The position numbers and the translations under genes are program-made. From Ureibacillus thermophilus (GTDB taxonomy: Bacteria; Bacillota; Bacilli; Bacillales_A; Planococcaceae): DNA of 64,000 nucleotides. The stretch covers positions 2,524,273 to 2,588,272 of the forward strand of contig NZ_CP036528.1 in assembly GCF_004331915.1 (NCBI RefSeq), in the 5' to 3' direction. Shown one piece after another: positions 58,102 to 64,000 of the stretch. Every line of letters starts with the position of its first letter. Position 1 is the first letter of the stretch. The notes beneath the pieces were generated by a model that searched no databases, was not told the origin of the DNA, and was given only the letters and a program-made list of their open reading frames with translations.

Positions 58102-60096
58102 TTAATCTCTCCGCTTCATATCCCGAATGGCTTGAATAGATAAACGAACAAGCAAAATCGCACATAAAAACAATCCGAGATACGCAGCGGTGTTTAAATA
58201 AATGGCATAGGCTGTTTCGATAAATTGGGATATAGCAAGAAGGGCTGTGGAAATAAATCCAAAAGTAATGCCCACCATTAATAAAACGAATTTTGAAAAC
58301 AACTGCGTAACGAATTTAGCATTTGTTTTATCCGAGAAAATGTCATGATGCAAAATGACTTTTCCATCTTCTATTTTCCGTATGAATTGATCAAACCGTC
58401 TCGGAATTTTCCGCAAGTTCGGGATTAACAGCGCCAATTCTTCCTGTACTTTTTGCATTGTTTCTACCGGCTCTTGAATCGGTTTTCTGATGGAAGCTTT
58501 CAGAAATTGATTCATGAATTCTTTTGCTTCTTCAAAAATATTGATGCTAGAATCAATTAAATTTAATGTGCCATCTAAAGTCACAATCACACGCAATGCA
58601 AGACTCACCGGCGAATAAAATTGCAATCCCGATTCCCGAATCACTGTAAAAATTGAATATATGATTTCATCTGTTGGAACTTTATTCACATAAGAAATTT
58701 TTAATAAAATTTGTCCAATGGCTTGCTCTAATTCTTGCCGGTCAATTTCATCTTTATTTTTGATTAATAAGGAAATGGCGTCATATAAAATGGCAGGGTC
58801 CGACTGCTGAATGCCGATGAAAAATAGTTTGAGCCCCTCCAACTGCTGTCCTGATAACCGGCAAACTGCCCCAAAATCAAGTAGAATGAGCTCTCCTGTT
58901 TCCGGATTTACCGCAATATTTCCAGGGTGCGGGTCGGCATGAAATATTCCTGAAACCATAGCTTGTTCTAAATAGGAATCAATGAGTTTTCTTGCCACTT
59001 CATGCCTGTCAATATATACCGAAAAATCATATTTGTCTAATTCCGCAATGCTGACACCCTTTACATATTCCATCACTAAAATATTCTCATTGCTATATTC
59101 CTCATAAACCTTTGGAATTTTTACACCCAATTTACTTTGCTTCAATATATTTCGGATTTGAATCATATTGCGGGCTTCTATAGAAAAGTCCGTTTCTTCT
59201 TTCATGGAATTGGCAAACCCTTGTGCCAACGCTTTAAATCCCAAACTTTCCGCCCATTGAGATTTGGCTGTAATCCAATCAGCAAAATCCAATAATATAT
59301 TTAAATCTTCGCGCATGATAGTTTTTACTTGGGGCCGCAAAATTTTGACGACCACTTCTTCATGAGTATTTTTTAAGACTGCTCGATGCACTTGACCGAT
59401 GGAAGCAGCAGCCAGCGGTTTCTCTTCAAAAAAAGAAAACACCTCATCCATCCCTTGAGGATAATTTTCTTTTAACACCCTATGGACTTCCTCTATTGGC
59501 ATCGGAGACACTTTTTGCTGCAACTTTTTTAATTCCTCAATAAAAACTGGTGAAAATAATTCTTTCCGTGTGGATAAGACTTGTCCAAATTTAATAAAAA
59601 TACCACCGCTCTCTTCAAGGGTGGCCCTTAAAGCAATGGCGAGATGCCTGTCTGTATCCCGGTTTCTGGCATATTTAACGGTTCTTGTAATTCCATTCGT
59701 AACAGCTGCTTTAACAACCGCCCGCAACCGTTTTTGATAACGCCAATAATTGATGGCTTTTCGAAAAATCGATTTTTTCTCTGAATACCGCCCTGAGTTT
59801 TCATCCAGCGCAATCGGGTCAAAAAGCTCAAAAAATAAATAAATCAGCATGGAAATCAATAGCATGCTGCCAATCCATAATAAGGTAGCAACACTTACGA
59901 CGCCACCCTCGTCTCCATAGTGCGGATGTTCCCGTACATACGTATACCAAAAAACGAAGGTAGTGAATGAGACACTGATAATGACAGACAGTACTCTTCG
60001 AAATAAATTTACGTTGGAACCAATAAGCCTTCCGCTAATAAAAAAGATAATAATTGAAACAAACAGTATTTGAAGCAATGCATTGATTGTACTCAT
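58102..60096 (-). CDS. ABC1/UbiB (AarF) family atypical kinase
   Basis: 664 residues. Three N-terminal hydrophobic helices, the KxGQ motif in FIKFGQVLSTR, AASIGQVH, VVKILRP, HADPHPGNIAV and LLDFGAVCRL (kinase core), then two C-terminal membrane helices. UbiB proteins are ATPases that help quinone or lipid metabolism at the membrane; here menaquinone would be the likely partner. ATG at 60096 is the probable start, with a modest site; ATG at 60114 is an alternative. Confidence 0.9.
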   Translation of the reverse strand: MSTINALLQILFVSIIIFFISGRLIGSNVNLFRRVLSVIISVSFTTFVFWYTYVREHPHYGDEGGVVSVATLLWIGSMLLISMLIYLFFELFDPIALDENSGRYSEKKSIFRKAINYWRYQKRLRAVVKAAVTNGITRTVKYARNRDTDRHLAIALRATLEESGGIFIKFGQVLSTRKELFSPVFIEELKKLQQKVSPMPIEEVHRVLKENYPQGMDEVFSFFEEKPLAAASIGQVHRAVLKNTHEEVVVKILRPQVKTIMREDLNILLDFADWITAKSQWAESLGFKALAQGFANSMKEETDFSIEARNMIQIRNILKQSKLGVKIPKVYEEYSNENILVMEYVKGVSIAELDKYDFSVYIDRHEVARKLIDSYLEQAMVSGIFHADPHPGNIAVNPETGELILLDFGAVCRLSGQQLEGLKLFFIGIQQSDPAILYDAISLLIKNKDEIDRQELEQAIGQILLKISYVNKVPTDEIIYSIFTVIRESGLQFYSPVSLALRVIVTLDGTLNLIDSSINIFEEAKEFMNQFLKASIRKPIQEPVETMQKVQEELALLIPNLRKIPRRFDQFIRKIEDGKVILHHDIFSDKTNAKFVTQLFSKFVLLMVGITFGFISTALLAISQFIETAYAIYLNTAAYLGLFLCAILLVRLSIQAIRDMKRRD

Positions 60097-60253
60097 CCAC
60101 TTCACCACTTCCAAATTAAATATCCATTCATCTTATTATAGCTATCCAGCAGTCGAAGTCATTCCTACCATTTCTCGTTTCAATTTGAAAAAGAATCTCA
60201 ATATTGTTCAAAACAGGATTCGCAAATAGGTGAATCCTGTAGGGAAACATCGT

Positions 60254-61018
60254 CTATAAAGAAAATTGATTGGTGACAATCTCTTCCCCATTTGCCGAAT
60301 ACACTTCAACTTGTGGAGAATGTTTATGTAAACGAACTCCATGAATTTTTCCGCCTTTATAAATATCGCCGCCGCCATCAATGCCGATTTTTTTGCGGCA
60401 AGGGGAAACCCAAACTTTGCTTGAACCATCTTCATTTAAAAAAATGGTAGGTGTATGGCCAAAGACGATAATTTCCTCCGCTTTGTGAGGCACTTTTGTA
60501 AATTCTTCGCGAATCCAAAGAAAATCATCAGCACCTGTTTCTAAAAAATCTTCCACTTCTGCATTGATTCCTGCATGTACAAACACATAAGGCTTCCAGT
60601 AATAATACAAACGGAGATTTTTTAAAAATTCCAATTCATCCGCAAAATTGGTTTTAATGATGTCAACTATTTCTTCAGCACTTAAATCATCTAAAGAAGG
60701 CTGTTGAGGCAGTGCAGAAAGAAAACTTTGGATGGTGCTTAATCCGCCGACTTTAGGAGCAAAATAAAAATCAGTCATCACTTTTGGTTTTTTTAGCCAG
60801 TTCAAAAATAATTGTTCATGATTTCCGCTTAACGTAATCACCTTATGCGCTTCCGAAAGTTCCATCACTTTCCGCAAAACTTGCAAACTCTCATTTCCGC
60901 GGTCTATGTAGTCACCTAAAAAAACGAGAAGTTCTTCCTCTGGGTTCCAATAATCCAATATTTTGTTCAGCAAATGATAACTTCCATGTATATCTCCAAT
61001 GGCAAATACTTTATCCAT
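60254..61018 (-). CDS. metallophosphoesterase, Ser/Thr phosphatase-like
   Basis: 254 residues of the PPP/diadenosine-tetraphosphatase type: GDIHG (8-12), GDYIDRG (36-42) and GNHEQ (66-70) bind two metals; VFVHAGIN and FGHTPT give further His ligands. Either a protein phosphatase or Ap4A-type hydrolase. GAGGTG precedes ATG at 61018. Confidence 0.88.
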   Translation of the reverse strand: MDKVFAIGDIHGSYHLLNKILDYWNPEEELLVFLGDYIDRGNESLQVLRKVMELSEAHKVITLSGNHEQLFLNWLKKPKVMTDFYFAPKVGGLSTIQSFLSALPQQPSLDDLSAEEIVDIIKTNFADELEFLKNLRLYYYWKPYVFVHAGINAEVEDFLETGADDFLWIREEFTKVPHKAEEIIVFGHTPTIFLNEDGSSKVWVSPCRKKIGIDGGGDIYKGGKIHGVRLHKHSPQVEVYSANGEEIVTNQFSL

Positions 61019-61378
61019 TTGTACACCTCTAATCCATACATAGAGAAGGATTATTTCTCCACTTCCATTTTATTCAATTATACTACAGAACAGTGTGAAA
61101 ATTTCATGCATTTTTACACCCCCCACCTTTATTCTCTAAAATATTCCATCCTGTATAGATTGAATAAGAGATTTTCATACTAATATTTAATGTATTTCCT
61201 GCTATTTCATCATGATTAAAGGAGATGCTTATAAAATACATCGGATGTTATCCTCATCCTCAGCGCTTGCAGTGTTCCTTCCGAAACAAACTTAGTACGC
61301 CTGATAATTAAAAAGAAGAGAAAACCATTCAGCAGCTCGTTGTGGATAACGAAAATATAAAAATGACGGCATGAAATA

Positions 61379-61676
61379 TGAACAAATCAAATTCAACAGT
61401 CACGATTACTTTTGACATTTTAAATAAACGAGAAGATTCCATAAAATCAAAGCCGAACAATTATCTGTCGATGATCGGATGATAGATGAAAGCATCTATC
61501 AATTAGAACAAGAGATTTTGCCTCACAAAGCGGCAAATGCAAAATTAATGATTCAACAAAAAGAGGGCGTAGATTTTCCTGAATTTAAAAATGATATTGA
61601 AATGAGACTGTATATTTCATCTTTAAAAGATTCGTCTTATGTTGAACAACATCTAGTGAATATCATTTATTAAGTA
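61379..61676 (+). pseudogene. frameshifted small ORF, unknown
   Basis: Within the 730-base gap 61019-61752. A 34-codon frame from ATG 61379 (MNKSNSTVTITFDILNK...) is overlapped by a second frame open from 61425 to 61676 (...KAEQLSVDDRMIDESIYQLEQEILPHK...). A single-base shift near 61420-61430 would join them into about 95 residues. No ribosome binding site is visible. I do not recognise the protein. The rest of the gap shows nothing else. Confidence 0.3.
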
Positions 61677-61752
61677 ACTTTATAAGATTGTCGCCCATTA
61701 TCCGTGTATAATAGATGTGATATTTGAAATAGTTTTTAAAGGAGTTCGACTC

Positions 61753-63507
61753 ATGATTATTATTCTCACAACATTGAATGCCAAATACATTCATACAAAC
61801 TTGGCTATCCGTTATTTAAAGGCCTATGCCAGACCGGAGTTTGATCCGGCAATTGTCGAGTTTACAATAAAAGAGCCGACGTTGAATATCGTGACAGAAC
61901 TTTATCAGCGAAAACCGGATGTAGTAGGTTTTAGCTGCTATATTTGGAACATCGAAGAAACGATTAAAGTCATTCAAATGCTGAAAGCCGTGAGTCCTAA
62001 AACGAAAATTGTTTTAGGCGGCCCTGAAGTTTCTTACGATGTCCCTTATTGGCTTCGCCGATTAGAAGGGCTTGTGGATTTCATCATTATGGGGGAAGGA
62101 GAATATTCCTTTAAACAATTGCTTAAATTTTTACATGAAGAAATCCCATTGGAAGAAGTGCCAGGCATTGCATACTTGAAGGACGGCAAGATGAACATCC
62201 ATCCACAACCGAAAAAAATCGACTTGCGGGAAATGCCGAGCCCTTTCCGTTTTGAGGAAGACCGGGATTCCATTTCAAACCGGATCCAATATATTGAAAC
62301 GAGCCGCGGATGCCCATTCAGCTGCCAATTTTGCTTATCATCTATTGAAGTGGGTGTTCGTTATTTTGACAGAGAAAAAATTAAAGACGACATTCGTTAT
62401 TTAATGGCCAATGGTGCAAAAACCATCAAGTTCGTTGACCGCACGTTTAACATCAGCCGCCGCTATGCAATGGATATGTTCCAATTTTTGATTGATGAAC
62501 ATGTACCCGGCGTGGTGTTCCAGTTTGAGATTACGGCAGACATCATGCGTCCGGAAGTCATTCAATTTTTAAATGAAAATGCACCAGGTGGACTCTTCCG
62601 TTTTGAAATCGGCGTTCAATCCACAAATGATTTAACAAATGAACTAGTCAAACGGAAACAAAACTTCGAAAAATTAAAAAGAACGGTCACAATGGTGAAA
62701 GAAGGAGGAAAAATAGACCAGCATTTGGATTTGATCGCCGGGCTTCCGGAAGAAGATTACGCAAGCTTCCGCAAAACGTTCAACGATGTGTTCGAGATGC
62801 GCCCGGAAGAGCTGCAACTTGGTTTCCTGAAATTGTTGAGAGGTACCGGTTTACGAATCGAAGCGGAAAAGTTCGGGTATACATACGTGGATATTGCACC
62901 TTATGAAATCTTATCGAATAACGTGTTGAGCTTCGATGATATCATCCGCATTAAGCAGGCGGAAGATGTGCTTGAAAAATATTGGAACACCCATCGGATG
63001 GACGACACGGTTGAATATTTGGTGACGGAAGTTTTTGAAACGCCATTCGATTTCTTCCAAAACTTCGGTGCGTTCTGGGAAGAAAAAGGCTGGTCCAGAA
63101 TCGGGCATCAACTGGAGGACTTGTTTACAAGATTGGATGAATTTTTGCGGACTTTGCCTAATGTAAACTTGGGAATTGTCCATAGTTTAATGAAACTCGA
63201 TTTCTTATCAAAACAGCAATTCCATCCTCGAAAACTATGGTGGGAAGAACGGATTCAAAAGGAAGAATTGAAAGCGATCAACAAACGGTTGAGCGAAAAG
63301 CCGGAAATCGCCGGAGAAGAATTTGCCCAAATGCAAGTGAATGAGAAGGAACTAGTAAAACACTCCCTCATCGTCCCTTTCAACATCGACTACGAGGAAT
63401 ACAAAAAAGGAAACATTGTGGAAAAGGACACGTATTTATTCGTCTTCTTTAGACAAGGAAATTCCCCATACTTGGCAACCTTTCCAAAAAGCGTGATAAA
63501 AGAATAA
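61753..63507 (+). CDS. B12-binding-domain radical SAM protein (DUF4080)
   Basis: 584 residues. N-terminal cobalamin-binding-like Rossmann domain (VGFSCYIWNIEETI, VLGGPEVSYDVP), a radical SAM core with CPFSCQFC (Cys187, Cys191, Cys194), and a C-terminal DUF4080 region. Family members carry out methylations or other radical reactions; the substrate is unknown. The usual DxHxxG B12 motif is not clear. ATG at 61753 follows AAAGGAG; the longer frame upstream has no site. Confidence 0.88.
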   Translation: MIIILTTLNAKYIHTNLAIRYLKAYARPEFDPAIVEFTIKEPTLNIVTELYQRKPDVVGFSCYIWNIEETIKVIQMLKAVSPKTKIVLGGPEVSYDVPYWLRRLEGLVDFIIMGEGEYSFKQLLKFLHEEIPLEEVPGIAYLKDGKMNIHPQPKKIDLREMPSPFRFEEDRDSISNRIQYIETSRGCPFSCQFCLSSIEVGVRYFDREKIKDDIRYLMANGAKTIKFVDRTFNISRRYAMDMFQFLIDEHVPGVVFQFEITADIMRPEVIQFLNENAPGGLFRFEIGVQSTNDLTNELVKRKQNFEKLKRTVTMVKEGGKIDQHLDLIAGLPEEDYASFRKTFNDVFEMRPEELQLGFLKLLRGTGLRIEAEKFGYTYVDIAPYEILSNNVLSFDDIIRIKQAEDVLEKYWNTHRMDDTVEYLVTEVFETPFDFFQNFGAFWEEKGWSRIGHQLEDLFTRLDEFLRTLPNVNLGIVHSLMKLDFLSKQQFHPRKLWWEERIQKEELKAINKRLSEKPEIAGEEFAQMQVNEKELVKHSLIVPFNIDYEEYKKGNIVEKDTYLFVFFRQGNSPYLATFPKSVIKE

Positions 63508-63514
63508 ATATTTT

Positions 63515-63550
63515 GCAGCACAAACAACCAATAAAGTTTGTGCTGCTTTT
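63515..63550 (+). terminator. terminator after the radical SAM gene
   Basis: Perfect 11-base stem GCAGCACAAAC / GTTTGTGCTGC followed by TTTTTATT. Confidence 0.85.
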
Positions 63551-63580
63551 TATTTAGAGAGCATTTCCCCCATGGCCTCT

Positions 63581-64000
63581 TTACTTAATGAAAGCTAAAA
63601 TAATAAACCAAAGGACTGGCACAAAGAGAGCCGGCAACATATTTAATGATTTATTGTCTTTGATGCCTAAAATCGACAAACCTGAACTTAAAATTAATAT
63701 ACCTCCCACAATCGAAACTTCCGTCATAAGCTCATTTGTTAAAAACGGCTCAATATATTTGGCGCATAAAAAAATCGAACCTTGCCAGCAAAACAATACA
63801 ACCGCCGCAAACGCAATGCCGATTCCGTAAGTAGCCGCGAGCGCCATCGAAGTTACTAAATCGAGAGTAGCATTAGTAAATAAATATGTATGATTATGAT
63901 GCAATGCGCTTTCCACAGGTCCTAAAATTGATAAAGTGCCTATACAAAACAGCAAGATTGCTGTAGACAAACCTTTGCTTAAATCCGTTTTTGAAAAACG
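63581..64000 (-). CDS. DUF554 family membrane protein, C-terminal part
   Basis: At least 139 residues; the frame stays open to the window end, so the start lies outside. Four or so hydrophobic helices with SKGLSTAILLFCIGTLSILGPVE and GGILILSSGLSILGIK, typical of the YdfK/YqgA DUF554 family, putative transporters of unknown substrate. Confidence 0.82.
   Translation of the reverse strand, partial: RFSKTDLSKGLSTAILLFCIGTLSILGPVESALHHNHTYLFTNATLDLVTSMALAATYGIGIAFAAVVLFCWQGSIFLCAKYIEPFLTNELMTEVSIVGGILILSSGLSILGIKDNKSLNMLPALFVPVLWFIILAFIK

Overview
The window reads as a chromosomal segment of a low-GC, endospore-forming member of the Bacillales, most like the Lysinibacillus/Ureibacillus group. Support: strong AGGAGG-type ribosome binding sites with frequent TTG and GTG starts, a yunB-type sporulation gene, a SAM riboswitch ahead of metNIQ, FadR-type and Rex-type operators, and a gene order that follows the B. 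subtilis pepA(yuiE)-to-fadN(yusL) region with insertions. Genus is an inference. No tRNA, rRNA or CRISPR array was seen.

Layout. 1-6.5 kb: cyclophilin, a class A penicillin-binding protein, small membrane genes, pepA, yuiD and yuiB. 6.5-10 kb: a 176-bp MITE-like repeat, cstA, a Nudix hydrolase and a truncated tyrosine recombinase. 10-20 kb: the conserved yut/yun block (HesB-type and NifU-type Fe-S proteins, yuzD, yutJ, yuzB, yutF, yutE, DUF3055, yutD, lipA, yunB, yunD, yunE, yunF), with one group IIC intron remnant. 20-27 kb: sulfate uptake (sbp-cysTWA) divergent from sulfate activation (cysH-sat-cysC), then a second, larger ORF-less group IIC intron. 27.6-34.7 kb: a fatty-acid catabolic cluster (acyl-CoA synthetase split by an IS1182-like relic, comB-like gene, APH-family protein, TetR regulator, SDR, acyl-CoA dehydrogenase) carrying two copies of a CCGGT-centred palindrome. 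35-40 kb: sufCDSUB. 40-44.8 kb: IS1595-like relic, an orphan gltC-like gene that probably starts with CTG, and the methionine transporter metNIQ behind a SAM-I riboswitch. 44.8-52 kb: yusE, yusF, gcvH, yusI and the beta-oxidation operon fadN-fadA-fadE with two FadR-type palindromes. 52-64 kb: thioredoxin, MFS transporter, a second MITE copy, chemotaxis receptor, C39-like peptidase, a decayed third MITE copy, 5'-3' exonuclease, UbiB kinase, phosphoesterase, radical SAM enzyme and a DUF554 protein cut by the window end.

How genes work together. Sulfate is imported (Sbp-CysTWA), activated to APS and PAPS (Sat, CysC) and reduced to sulfite (CysH); sulfite reductase is not in the window. Fe-S assembly (SufBCDSU plus HesB and NifU carriers) supplies LipA, CysH and the radical SAM enzyme; LipA lipoylates GcvH. 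Two fatty-acid loci appear to be under different regulators, FadR-type for fadNAE and the local TetR protein for the 28-34 kb cluster.

The most informative non-genic signals are the two Rex-like operators at yutJ, the paired group IIC intron remnants each placed just after a terminator, the MITE family whose ends resemble the IS1182-like relic, and two places where an apparent terminator stem contains the next gene's Shine-Dalgarno sequence. I did not find a convincing wholly new multi-gene system.
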